From NCBI GenBank assembly GCA_049649525.1, contig JBARZE010000065.1, positions 37,648 to 101,647 on the forward strand: a stretch of DNA of 64,000 nt, given 5' to 3'. Shown here in pieces: positions 1 through 9,400 of the stretch (the first letter of the stretch is position 1; each line of letters opens with the position of its first letter). The notes below the pieces were generated by a model. It did not search any database, was not told where the DNA came from, and worked only from the letters and a program-made list of their open reading frames with translations. Source of the stretch: JAAURB01 sp049649525 (GTDB lineage Bacteria; Cyanobacteriota; Cyanobacteriia; Cyanobacteriales; Microcoleaceae). The position numbers and the translations under genes are program-made.

Positions 1-1604
1 GGAGGCAGTTCCGGAGAAACAATCCGACCAATAGCAGGATTTTTCAATGGGTCATAAGCGCTAGAACTCAGGGGAGCGGTGGCGACGACCTCATCGCTGT
101 TCAACTCGGAAGCATCTTGAAGCTGTTCAACAATTAATTCAGGCTCAGCCGATTCTGTTTGATCGATCTGTTGAGCAATACGGGGGTCAGCCTGAGGAGC
201 AAATTCTGGATTAGTACGTCGCAGACGATCGGCTAACTGAACCATCGTTGGTGTTTGGGCAACTGCTGGCTCTGTTTCTGCAACGCTGTCCCAAGATGCG
301 TTGACTAATTTATAAGCTGTTTTAGCTTGATATTCTGCTCTCAAACGATTCACTTCTGCCCGCAGACGTTGGGTGTAGACTTTCGTTGAGCTGCGGGTTT
401 CAATCGCACTAAGATCTTTAGCACTAGATGCACCGATCGGAGGTCTTCCCAAGCGGCGCTCATCTGCCAGTAGAGGCGCGTCAGACAACGGCAGTGCCAA
501 AGGCTTAGGAGTAGTCTTTTTAGGCTGGGATACATCGAGGGCCAAGACAGTGATCGTGTTTTGCTGTTGATTTGCTGTCTCCGTTGACATTTGAGACAAT
601 ACAGAGCTTCCGAGAGGCACTGTCAATGGTTTTTGTACCAAAGGCTGCTTTACTTCAGAAGGCAGCACTGAAGGAATGACAGCACGATTAAACAACCGCC
701 CGGTTGGAACCGCAGCCGGAGAGAATTTACTCTCTGAAGCATCGGATTTAGCAACAACTTGAGATCGCTCAGATGGGGAAGTTTGACTTCTTACCGATTG
801 ATGAGGAATCCTCAGCCTTTGATTAATTTCAATATGGTTCGGATCTCTCAGTCGGTTCGTCTCAATGAGCGCCTCAACGGGTACTTGATACTGATTGGCA
901 ATCTGAGCTAGGGTATCGCCTGAGGTAACATTATAAACCCGTGAAATGGGAGTCGCACTCAGGTCAGATTCGATAACGACTGTACCGGGAAGCTGGGATT
1001 TTCCTAAAAATTTGGTCCGATCTGTTTTCGGCTGAGCATAAACCGTTTGGGGAGTTGGGTAGGCTGCTTCAGGCTTCCACGAATTAGACGAGGGTCTAGA
1101 AATTTCTATTCTAGGAGATTCGGTTACATCACCAGCGGGTTGAAATGTGTTGTGGATTTCTGATGGTGGCTGAGGCAGCAGCTCTTGTGAACCCGCCGTT
1201 TCGGTTAGCTCTGGTGCAGATTCTACTAGACTTTTGTCAACCTTACCCTCTGCTGCTGTCTGACTGGAAAAGCCACTATTGTGGTTCATCTCAGAAAGAT
1301 TTCTGAGTAAGGCAGGTTGCCAAGGCTCAGAAGCTGTCTCATCCGTTGTTGATGCAGCAGAATGATCTGAGTCTGTCGATGGATGTACCAGTGGGGTAGG
1401 TGCAGTCCCAGACGGTTCAGTTGTAGCGTTACCTTGATCGGGAAATAACATCCCTGAGGCAAGAGCTAGACCTAAGCAAGCCGCTGAGGTATAAACTTTA
1501 CTGCTACTAACAGCAACCTGCTGTGAACTGTCTACGTGTGTCTCACTCTGTAAGAGTTCAGGTGTAGAAACCGATGGATCGTTATATGGAACTGTCCCTT
1601 TCAA
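1..1604 (-). CDS. LysM and M23-type peptidoglycan hydrolase, 3' end beyond the window
   Basis: N-terminal 534 codons of a gene that runs off the left edge. I chose the TTG at 1604 because AGGAGG sits 7 nt upstream, no ATG lies upstream in frame, and the frame is closed by a TGA at 1650-1652. After a short N-terminal segment comes one moderately hydrophobic stretch (around residues 30-45, containing ACLGLALASGMLF), probably a membrane anchor or signal. One LysM repeat follows (VYNVTSGDTLAQIANQY ... INQRLRIP, near residues 220-265). Then comes a long Ser/Pro/Gln-rich linker. The visible part ends in VSPELPP, which in cyanobacterial homologues immediately precedes the M23 (LytM) catalytic domain. 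The catalytic HxxxD and HxH motifs are outside the window, so the peptidase call is inference from family architecture. Expected role: periplasmic binding and cleavage of peptidoglycan during growth or division. A structured leader lies 380-500 nt upstream. Confidence 0.75.
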   Translation of the reverse strand, partial: MKGTVPYNDPSVSTPELLQSETHVDSSQQVAVSSSKVYTSAACLGLALASGMLFPDQGNATTEPSGTAPTPLVHPSTDSDHSAASTTDETASEPWQPALLRNLSEMNHNSGFSSQTAAEGKVDKSLVESAPELTETAGSQELLPQPPSEIHNTFQPAGDVTESPRIEISRPSSNSWKPEAAYPTPQTVYAQPKTDRTKFLGKSQLPGTVVIESDLSATPISRVYNVTSGDTLAQIANQYQVPVEALIETNRLRDPNHIEINQRLRIPHQSVRSQTSPSERSQVVAKSDASESKFSPAAVPTGRLFNRAVIPSVLPSEVKQPLVQKPLTVPLGSSVLSQMSTETANQQQNTITVLALDVSQPKKTTPKPLALPLSDAPLLADERRLGRPPIGASSAKDLSAIETRSSTKVYTQRLRAEVNRLRAEYQAKTAYKLVNASWDSVAETEPAVAQTPTMVQLADRLRRTNPEFAPQADPRIAQQIDQTESAEPELIVEQLQDASELNSDEVVATAPLSSSAYDPLKNPAIGRIVSPELP

Positions 1605-1983
1605 AGAACAACCTCCTAATGAAGAAGCGCTTAACAGTCCTTGAACCGCTCAAGGATTCGTCAGTGACATCAGTTGAGCTGAATCAGCTTATTGATGTAA
1701 TTAAGATCACTGACAATAAATCTTGCTTACGTCAGATTACCTCGCTTTTCTGATTTCGACAAGTAAAAAATTGAAAGAAATAGATTGCTCTGCTGTTTGT
1801 CATTGATACCATCGAACTATTATACAGTTCTAGGTTGACAGGCATGGTAGCGAGGTGTACCTCAGTCAGGAAAACTAATAATGATTTTAGTTCAGATGTG
1901 ACTTTACACCAATTCTTCCCAAAAGTACAACTTAACATTTCACAAAACCTTCACACTAACTGAGTCATATTCTCTGATTCATT
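1605..1983. other. Intergenic region, probable long 5' untranslated region
   Basis: No credible gene is visible. The only open frame (1732-1938, minus, 68 codons) has no ribosome binding site, no recognisable family and no coding-like composition. If the leader at 1984-2104 belongs to the LysM/M23 transcript, this stretch is its 5' untranslated region. The AGGAGG ribosome binding site at 1611-1616 is the only clear signal. Confidence 0.5.
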
Positions 1984-2104
1984 ACCCAGCCAAAGGGGTG
2001 AGTCGGTTTCGCAAACCCTAGGTGTTAAGCTCTTTTCTGCTGAAAAAGCAGTGTATTTTAGGCGGGCTAAACTCTATCACGTAGACCCGGGATCTCTATC
2101 CGGG
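1984..2104 (-). promoter_or_regulatory. Structured leader region upstream of the LysM/M23 gene
   Basis: On the minus strand this segment holds four consecutive hairpins: CCCGGAT/ATCCCGGG (2086-2104), CTGCT/AGCAG (2037-2051), GGTTT-GCG-AAACC (2005-2017) and ACCC/GGGT (1984-1999). It lies in a gap of about 1 kb between trmL and the LysM/M23 gene, both on the minus strand. Helix spacing this dense in AT-rich intergenic DNA suggests a structured RNA. c-di-AMP (ydaO/yuaA) riboswitches are known upstream of cell-wall hydrolase genes, cyanobacterial ones included, so that is a hypothesis. I could not align it convincingly to the ydaO consensus by eye. An alternative is a terminator of trmL followed by unrelated hairpins. 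Confidence 0.35.
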
Positions 2105-2165
2105 AACTGATAAAAAATTTTTATTAATCACATCAATCAGCTCAACGGGAAGTGACAGCAATTTT

Positions 2166-2627
2166 TTAACTCATTTGACCCAGTTGTTTACGAGCCTCAA
2201 ACAGTCCGACAGCAACACTGACAGACAAATTTAAACTCCGAACCGCAGGCTCTGCCATGGGAATATAGAGAGCTGCGTCGCACGCTTTGAGTAACTCAGG
2301 GGGTAGTCCTTGGGTTTCGCAGCCAAACAGTAACCAATCCTCAGCTTGATACTGAAATTGAATATAGTTCTGATACCCCCCTTTACTGAACCCTAACCAG
2401 CGGCCACCGTAGTGCTGATGGTAGTTTTGGAAGGCTTCTATATTAGGGTGATATTTAAAAGGAACGTAAGGCCAGTAGTCAAGCCCGGCTCGTTTTAATT
2501 CCGAATCGCCAATCTTGAAGCCCAGCGGCCCAACTAGATGTAATTCAGTGCGTGTCGCGGCACAAGTGCGAGCAATATTACCCGTATTAGGCGGAATTTG
2601 AGGCTGGATGAGTACAATTCTGGGCAT
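2166..2627 (-). CDS. trmL: tRNA (cytidine(34)-2'-O)-methyltransferase TrmL
   Basis: A 153-residue SPOUT-class methyltransferase of the small single-domain TrmL type. It uses S-adenosylmethionine to 2'-O-methylate the wobble nucleotide of tRNA-Leu in the cytoplasm. Visible SpoU/TrmL motifs are the N-terminal PRIVLIQPQIPPNTGNIART (motif 1, with the Asn-Thr-Gly-Asn-Ile-Ala-Arg core), then LLFGCETQGLP (motif 2), then IPMAEPAVRSLNLSVSVA (motif 3), which build the trefoil-knot cofactor site. The length matches the family (about 155). The frame can be read from a TTG at 2639, but the ATG at 2627 is the better start because family members begin just before the PRIVLIQP strand. It is a single gene with its own upstream gap. 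Confidence 0.92.
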   Translation of the reverse strand: MPRIVLIQPQIPPNTGNIARTCAATRTELHLVGPLGFKIGDSELKRAGLDYWPYVPFKYHPNIEAFQNYHQHYGGRWLGFSKGGYQNYIQFQYQAEDWLLFGCETQGLPPELLKACDAALYIPMAEPAVRSLNLSVSVAVGLFEARKQLGQMS

Positions 2628-2848
2628 GATGATTATCAACTATTGCTGGTCAATTGTGAGTCATTTATTTAGACCCACAATCACAAATAATAAATGTAGC
2701 GCTGCTACAACAACAGCGATGAATCACCTTTGACATTCCTATAGCATATCCGACTCACGTCATGATTTTTCTATAGGTTTTATTTATATTTCAGCCACTA
2801 AAATCATTGATAAGATATTCTGAACTATTTTTATCAATTCATGTCAAA

Positions 2849-4000
2849 TTAAGCAGCCAGACTTTGACAGATTTTATCCTCTAGATCTTGTTCTTGTTGG
2901 GCCATTTGTTGAATGGCCTGTTGTACAATAGTGCGGCTTTCTACCCCTTGTTGATAGTGCTTTAACCACTGCTGGGCTGTATTTCCTTGCCGTAGTAGCG
3001 CTCTGATCGGAGAGAGAAAGCAACTAAAGCCATGTTTTTTTGCAATTGGCCAAACTTCCTCATAAAGCGATCGCACCCAATCTTGAGCCGAAATCAGTTG
3101 GCCATTTTCCCAATGAATTAATTCAGCCTCCAAACTGTGACGGGCGACTGCTTGCTCATTTTGATCGGCCTGTCTCATCAATTGCTCGGCGCGGCTCGAA
3201 ATGGGTAAGTGGCTTTTCTGTAGCGGATCTAACTCGGGATTTTCAATGACCTGCCACAACCGCGCTTCGAGTAATGCAGTAACGGCCAGCAATGCGATGG
3301 GGTCAACCATCAAATCACAAATTCTCAATTCTAATCGATTTAAATCATAAGGACGACGGTTACCATTGGGCCGCACAGAAGACCATAAATGACGGACATT
3401 CTGCATTGTCCCGGCCACCAGTTGGGCTTCTACCCATTCAATATAATGTGCATGGCTTTCAAACAAAGGCACTTCTTTGGGGGTTTTGGGGAAAACGTGC
3501 CAGCGGCTAGAATGATAACCAGTTGCTTGCCCATCGAGAAACGGTGAAGCCGCGCTGAGGGCTAAATAGAGGGGGGCTTCAACTTGAACTAAGCGAATGG
3601 CCCGCATCAGAATTTCCGGATCGCTGATCCCCACATTAATATGAATGCTAGCGGTAACCACGGTTGTACCATAGGTTTTTTCGATATAGTCGTGGTAAGG
3701 ATTTTGCGGATCAGAACGGTAAAAGCGATCGCTTCCCCCCAACGCCAGCGTACTACCGGGTAATAGGGTATAGTCTCCTAATTGTTTGAGGTATTGTCGT
3801 AGTTTGCGCCTGGGGCGTACTAAGGCACACAATAGACGGTCATAATTACACAAAGGGGCTGTGGTGTATTCGACGTTGCGACTATCGGGCTCTCGAACAA
3901 AATCTTCTAAATCTGCGACAATTCGATCGGACAACCCCACCACATCGCCAGTTGGAGTGCCTGTAAACATCTCAACTTCAAAACCTTTTGAAAGCAGCAC
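2849..4000 (-). CDS. gshA: Glutamate-cysteine ligase, cyanobacterial type
   Basis: 383 residues, the usual length for the cyanobacterial gamma-glutamylcysteine synthetase family, which catalyses the ATP-dependent first step of glutathione synthesis in the cytoplasm. Supporting segments are FEVEMFTGTPTGDVVGLS at the N-terminus, FVREPDSRNVEYTTAPL, the His/Asn-rich TASIHINVGISDPEIL, and RRPYDLNRLELRICDLM in the second half. Together these give the substrate- and metal-binding pattern of this group. The start is GTG at 4000, chosen because AGGAGA lies 6 nt upstream. Glutathione synthetase (gshB) is not in the window. It is transcribed alone, on the same strand as its neighbours but with gaps of more than 150 bp on both sides. 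Confidence 0.9.
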   Translation of the reverse strand: MLLSKGFEVEMFTGTPTGDVVGLSDRIVADLEDFVREPDSRNVEYTTAPLCNYDRLLCALVRPRRKLRQYLKQLGDYTLLPGSTLALGGSDRFYRSDPQNPYHDYIEKTYGTTVVTASIHINVGISDPEILMRAIRLVQVEAPLYLALSAASPFLDGQATGYHSSRWHVFPKTPKEVPLFESHAHYIEWVEAQLVAGTMQNVRHLWSSVRPNGNRRPYDLNRLELRICDLMVDPIALLAVTALLEARLWQVIENPELDPLQKSHLPISSRAEQLMRQADQNEQAVARHSLEAELIHWENGQLISAQDWVRSLYEEVWPIAKKHGFSCFLSPIRALLRQGNTAQQWLKHYQQGVESRTIVQQAIQQMAQQEQDLEDKICQSLAA

Positions 4001-4158
4001 TTATGTTCTCCTAATGCCGGGAAATGACTAGTTTCTGATGATTTTTTTATACCGTATAACCACTTCTAGATCAGTTGATTTGAACATGGGTTGATGAGCG
4101 AGTAGGCACTCTCAACTAACGGCTCGATTTCATCATTTCACGGTTGATAAATGTGGAA

Positions 4159-4986
4159 TTATATTAACATATATTCGGTTCCTGAAGGAAACACACTGTC
4201 GGGTTCTGAGGTGTTGTAAATATAATCATAGTCGAACTCCAATGCTCGAATATGACGGGTAATACTAAAGCCAAAGTGAATCACTTGCTCGGTTGTGAAG
4301 GTGGCGATAATCAGTTCAATCAGTTTTTTAGTAGTCACTTGAGGTTGTTTGATAAAGTAATCACGAGAAGCAAAAAAAACTTTTTCATCTTTAGGAACAA
4401 TAATTCCATTCAGACGATGAGTGTTTTGAATCGGTTTAATATAGACTTTAATAAAATCTTCTTGATTTCTCTGAAGCTTTGCTAAGCGTTCATGCTGATT
4501 CCAACTCATCTTGAACATGAGTTTTAGAAGTTCAAAACCTAAAACATAATAAAAGGCTTTATCTTTATCTTTCGGATTCAGAGATAATTTCAAAGCCGAT
4601 TCTAAATAGTAATCTGGTTGACAACGGACATCCTGGGCAGAATGAATATAAAATTGACGAATATAAGCTCTTAATACAGTTTCTGTTAATTGAGTTTTAA
4701 TTTGAAATCGAATTAAGTATCGTTTAACCCGATGAATTGCAGCACTATCTTCTAATAATTTAGAAACCAGTCCATCTGCTGTATATTCATCTAAAAATTC
4801 TGCTTGGCGATCGGGAGATGAACTACATAGAATATAACAAAGAGATAACACATAACGTCTTTCATTCCACGGCAAACTTTCAGCCCATTTCTGAACTTCT
4901 TTAGGAAGTTGATCGTATAAGCCGTTGCCTGCTAATTCTCTAAAAAAAGTCTTTTTCTTTAACAGCTTGGTAGGGTTGCTCTCCAT
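4159..4986 (-). CDS. Conserved cyanobacterial protein of unknown function, 275 residues
   Basis: A soluble, charged, mainly helical-looking protein with no signal peptide or membrane segment. It begins MESNPTKLLKKKTFF and contains the segments WNERRYVLSLCYILC, HSAQDVRCQPDYYLESALKL and GIIVPKDEKVFF. I recognise it as the kind of protein conserved among cyanobacteria. Some homologues carry automatic names such as cobyrinic acid a,c-diamide synthase, but no P-loop or amidotransferase motif of that enzyme is visible, so I do not adopt the name. No catalytic residues can be proposed. The ATG at 4986 has no strong ribosome binding site. It stands alone between gshA and a 434 bp gap. Confidence 0.7.
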   Translation of the reverse strand: MESNPTKLLKKKTFFRELAGNGLYDQLPKEVQKWAESLPWNERRYVLSLCYILCSSSPDRQAEFLDEYTADGLVSKLLEDSAAIHRVKRYLIRFQIKTQLTETVLRAYIRQFYIHSAQDVRCQPDYYLESALKLSLNPKDKDKAFYYVLGFELLKLMFKMSWNQHERLAKLQRNQEDFIKVYIKPIQNTHRLNGIIVPKDEKVFFASRDYFIKQPQVTTKKLIELIIATFTTEQVIHFGFSITRHIRALEFDYDYIYNTSEPDSVFPSGTEYMLI

Positions 4987-5420
4987 TCTAAATCTGATTA
5001 AATAATTTTTAATAGTCTGATGTGAAATTGAATTATCATCAAATCACTGATTATATACTTAATTATAGTTAGCATACTTTAACTGCGAAAACAGCATATC
5101 ACGGCTTAAAATTTTGCCATTTTTTTACCTCTGTTCAAAATAATATGACTTTGAGTTTTTATACCGTTATTTCAGTAATATCACTGAAAAGTTATACAGG
5201 GCTATATAATAAATAATCAAACACCAGAAACCGAGTTTTTTCGGAGATATCAATTCAATTCTTGAGTTTTGAGCTGATTTCTACTATCACATCTATTGTG
5301 TCAAATCAGAAGAATTATCGTCAAGTCTTTTTTTTACATTACTTTAAACTTGACGCTAGAAAGCCATAAAAATAGATATTGTTGTATTAATTTTTGTTGA
5401 TTACTTAATTTATCAAACAC
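4987..5420. other. Intergenic region with two perfect inverted repeats
   Basis: 434 AT-rich bases between two minus-strand genes, with no credible coding sequence. Two dyads stand out: TTTCAGT-N6-ACTGAAA (5170-5189), operator-sized, and CGTCAAG-N23-CTTGACG (5319-5355), which could form a hairpin downstream of the LysR gene. A phrase like AGAAACCGAG occurs near 5226, resembling dispersed repeats seen in other filamentous cyanobacteria. No promoter can be called with confidence. Confidence 0.45.
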
Positions 5421-6365
5421 TTATAGTTGCATCACTTCTTGAATAGTATTCAAAAACTGACGTAAAACAATTGATGTATCATTTTGTCGCCAAACCACCA
5501 CTGCTTCTCGAGTTAAGCCCGTTTCTTTGATAGATCGATAGATTATATCTTCACGATAAAGCACTTGCCCATGATCGGGTAAAATTGCCACCCCAATTTC
5601 TGCTGCAACTAAACTTAATATTGTGACAATTCCAGTGACGTGGATATTTTGAACAATATTAGGTTCAAAACCTGCTTGCCGACAAAGGATAATAACTTGC
5701 TGATAAAATGGCAACACTTCTAAAGAAGGTAAAATAATTTGTTCATTTTTTAAAGCAGAAAGAGAGATTTCATTTTTATTTGCAAGAGGATGATTTTGAG
5801 GTAAAATTAACATAAATTTTTCCTGTAAAATTGGTAAATAATCTAAACCTGAATCTTCATCATATAAACTCGTAGAATTATGAAATACAACATCTACTTG
5901 ATGATTTTTTAACAGTTGTATTTCTTGCTGAACCGGAATTTCACGTAACTCAAGTTCAACATCTGGAAAACGACTTTTGAATGTTTTTAGAATTTTAGGT
6001 AAAATACTGGTTGCGAATGAAGTATACATGCCAATTTTTAACCGTCCAATTTGACCAATACTTGCTCGTTGTGCCTGAGTTACCGCTGTTTCAAGATGCA
6101 TTAAAGCCAATTGAACTTCTGCGAGAAAAACTTTACCCGATTCTGTCAGTTCTGCAGGGTGTTTACTGCGATCCAACAACTTAACTTCTACTGCATTTTT
6201 ACTAGTTTTTAAAGATTGTTCTAAAGCCTTAATTCTTTGACTAAAAGGAGGCTGTTTAATTCCTAAACGTTGTGCTGCTTCAGTAAAATTATTATTAGCT
6301 TGTACTAATAATACAAAATAACAAATCTGCCGCAGTTCAAAATTTGCCAGACGTTGAATATCCAT
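5421..6365 (-). CDS. LysR-family transcriptional regulator
   Basis: 314 residues with the standard LysR layout. An N-terminal winged helix-turn-helix (residues about 9-68, with the segment NNNFTEAAQRLGIKQPPFSQ) is followed by a periplasmic-binding-protein-like effector domain (about 95-300, GQIGRLKIGMYTSFA onward). The start ATG at 6365 has a strong AGGAGAGG site just upstream. It is transcribed divergently from the 5-oxoprolinase-type gene across a 98 bp gap with two inverted repeats. By the usual LysR pattern it probably represses itself and controls that neighbour in response to a small molecule such as 5-oxoproline or a hydantoin. The effector is inference. The HTH carries a 10-residue insertion (KTSKNAVEVK) relative to the most compact LysR proteins. 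Confidence 0.88.
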   Translation of the reverse strand: MDIQRLANFELRQICYFVLLVQANNNFTEAAQRLGIKQPPFSQRIKALEQSLKTSKNAVEVKLLDRSKHPAELTESGKVFLAEVQLALMHLETAVTQAQRASIGQIGRLKIGMYTSFATSILPKILKTFKSRFPDVELELREIPVQQEIQLLKNHQVDVVFHNSTSLYDEDSGLDYLPILQEKFMLILPQNHPLANKNEISLSALKNEQIILPSLEVLPFYQQVIILCRQAGFEPNIVQNIHVTGIVTILSLVAAEIGVAILPDHGQVLYREDIIYRSIKETGLTREAVVVWRQNDTSIVLRQFLNTIQEVMQL

Positions 6366-6463
6366 TAATTCCTCTCCTAATATCCTTGACGATATTTTAC
6401 TATATCCATCTCGAGTGAGTAAGATATTAGTATTCTATTCATTAGCATAGTCTAATAATAATC
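6366..6463. promoter_or_regulatory. Divergent promoter region with LysR-type dyads
   Basis: This 98 bp gap serves the LysR gene (minus) and the oxoprolinase gene (plus). It holds AATATC-N6-GATATT (6379-6396) and ATTAG-N6-CTAAT (6441-6456). The second fits the T-N11-A LysR box (T at 6442, A at 6454). A pair of dyads in a divergent gap is the classic layout for a LysR activator/autorepressor. I see no confident -10/-35 pair. Confidence 0.5.
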
Positions 6464-9400
6464 ATGAATCTCATATCTGATAAAAATTCTAATCAATTCC
6501 AATTCTGGGTAGATCGCGGCGGTACTTTCACAGATATTGTCGCTTGCAAACCCGATGGTACATTAGTGACGCATAAATTACTCTCAGAAAATCCAGATCG
6601 TTATTCAGACGCAGTCATTCAAGGAATTCGTGACATCTTAGGAATTACTGCCGATCAACCGATTCCCAGTGAACAGATTTCTGAAGTTAAAATGGGGACA
6701 ACAGTTGCCACAAATGCCTTACTAGAACGTAAAGGCGATCGCACAGTTTTAATCATTACAAAAGGTTTCCAAGATGCCTTGAGAATTGGTTATCAAAATC
6801 GTCCTGATATTTTTGCCTGTCAGATTATTTTACCGGAGTTATTATATGAACAGGTCATAGAAGTCGATGAACGATACGATGCAGCAGGAAACGAACTAAA
6901 AGCAATTGAAGTAGAACCCATTAAAACGGCTTTACAGAGTGTTTATAGCCAAGGAATTAAAAGCTGTGCCATTGTATTAATGCATAGCTATCGATATCCA
7001 AATCATGAACAACAAATCGCTAAAATTGCAGAAGAAATTGGCTTCACTCAAATTTCGGTTTCACATCAAGTTAGCCCATTGATGAAATTAATTAGTCGAG
7101 GCGATACAACGGTCGTTGATGCTTATCTTTCCCCTATTTTATATCGCTATATTGATCGAGTTTCTCACCAACTCAATTGCAATAACGAGCCCGTTGAATT
7201 GATGTTTATGCAATCGAATGGTGGTTTAGTTAATGCTAATCAATTCCAAGGAAAAGATAGTATTTTATCAGGGCCAGCGGGGGGAATTGTGGGGGCAGTT
7301 CAAACTAGTTTAAGGGCAGGATTTAACAAAATTATTAGTTTTGATATGGGGGGAACTTCAACGGATGTCGCCCATTATAACGGCGAATATGAACGACAAT
7401 TTGAGACAGAAATAGCCGGAGTCCGGATGCGAACTCCCATTATGGCCATTCATACGGTGGCGGCGGGAGGCGGTTCTCTCTTGGCGTTTGATGGGTCGCG
7501 ATATCGGGTGGGGCCAGAGTCTGCGGGGGCAAACCCAGGGCCAGCTTGTTATCGAATGGGGGGACAACTCACCGTAACAGATTGTAATGTGATGTTAGGG
7601 AAAATTCAGCCGCAATTTTTCCCAAAAGTGTTTGGAATTAAGGGAAATTTACCGTTAGATGGGGAAATTGTTCAGCAAAAATTTACCGAATTAGCGACTA
7701 AAATTAAACAACAAACAGGAGAGACGAAAACACCCGAAGAAGTTGCCACTGGGTTCATTACAATTGCTGTGAATAATATGGCAAATGCCATTAAAAAAAT
7801 ATCTTTGCAACGGGGATATGATGTCTCAGATTATACGCTTTGTTGTTTTGGCGGGGCGGGTGGTCAACACGCTTGTTTAATTGCGGATACCTTAGGCATT
7901 CAAACGATATTTATTCATCCTTATGCCGGAGTTTTATCTGCTTATGGGATGGGATTAGCAGATGTGCGAGTGATTCGAGAACGGTCTATTGAAATAGAAT
8001 TAAATTCTGAAACTTTTTCTAATCTTAAAACTATATTATTAGAGTTAGAAACAGAATGTTATCAAGAATTAACTGATGATAAAATAGAGACTACGGCTGT
8101 ATTCCAAGCCAACTTAAAATATATCGGAACTGATTCAACTTTAACCGTAAATTTAACTGATTCAGTAGCGGATATCATCACAGAATTTGAACAAGAACAT
8201 CAGAGTCGTTATGGGTTTATTAAACCGGAAAAAGCTTTAATTGTCGAATCTGTTTCTGTTGAGATTATTCAGCATTTAGCTGTCGTGGAGGAACCGCAAT
8301 ATACACGCAATCGTTCTCAAATAGCTGAACCGATTTCAACTGTAAAAATGTATACAGCAAATCAATGGCAAGATACCCCGTTATTTCAACGAAAAGATTT
8401 GCAACCCGGTGATGTAATTGTAGGGCCAGCTATTATTACGGAAGGAATCGGAACCAATATTATTGAACCCGATTGGCAAGGTAAAGTGAGTGATAAAAAT
8501 CATTTAGTTTTAACCAGGCAATCTGCTAAAGTACTAGAGAATATCGCGATAACTGTAAATAAAAATACCTCAAAACCCGATCCAGTCCGTTTGGAGATAT
8601 TCAAAAACTTGTTTCAGTTTATTGCTGAACAAATGGGTATTGTTTTACAAAATACTGCTTCTTCAGTCAATATTAAGGAACGGCTAGATTTTTCCTGTGC
8701 CATTTTTGATCAAAATGGGGAATTAGTTGCAAATGCACCTCATATTCCCGTCCATTTAGGCTCAATGAGTGAAAGTGTTCGCAGTCTAATTGATGCTAAA
8801 AATAAAGAGATTAAACCGGGAGATGTTTATCTCTTAAATAATCCTTATGAAGGCGGAACTCATTTACCGGATATCACAGTCATTACGCCTGTTTTTGATC
8901 GAGAAAAACAACAAATCCTGTTTTATGTTGCTTCTCGCGGTCATCAAGCGGATATTGGCGGAATTACACCCGGTTCGATGCCACCTTATAGTACACGAGT
9001 TGAAGAAGAAGGAATTTTATTAACTCATTTTCAATTAGTGAATCAAGGAGAATTCCAAGAAACAGCATTACGAGAAACACTGAGTTCTGGAGATTATCCC
9101 GCCCGGAATCCTGAGATGAATTTAGCCGATTTACAAGCCCAAATTGCAGCGAATAAAAAAGGAGTTCAAGAACTGCATCAAATGGTGAATCAATATGGCT
9201 TAGAAACAGTTCAAACTTATATGGGATATGTTCAGGATAATGCAGAAGAATCCGTTCGCAAAGCCATTGAAGTTTTAAAAGAGGGCGAGTTTACTTATCC
9301 GATGGATATCGGTAGTCAAATCAAAGTTAAAATTACCCTTGATAAAAATCAACGAAATGCCATAATTGATTTTACCGGAACTTCTCCTCAAGTTGAAAGC

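Noticed and set aside
1732..1938. 68-codon minus-strand frame upstream of the LysM/M23 gene
   Set aside because: No ribosome binding site, no family, and it lies in the probable leader region.
4159..4986. Naming the protein cobyrinic acid a,c-diamide synthase
   Set aside because: Neither the ATP-binding loop nor the glutamine amidotransferase residues of CobB/CbiA are present; that label would be an annotation error.
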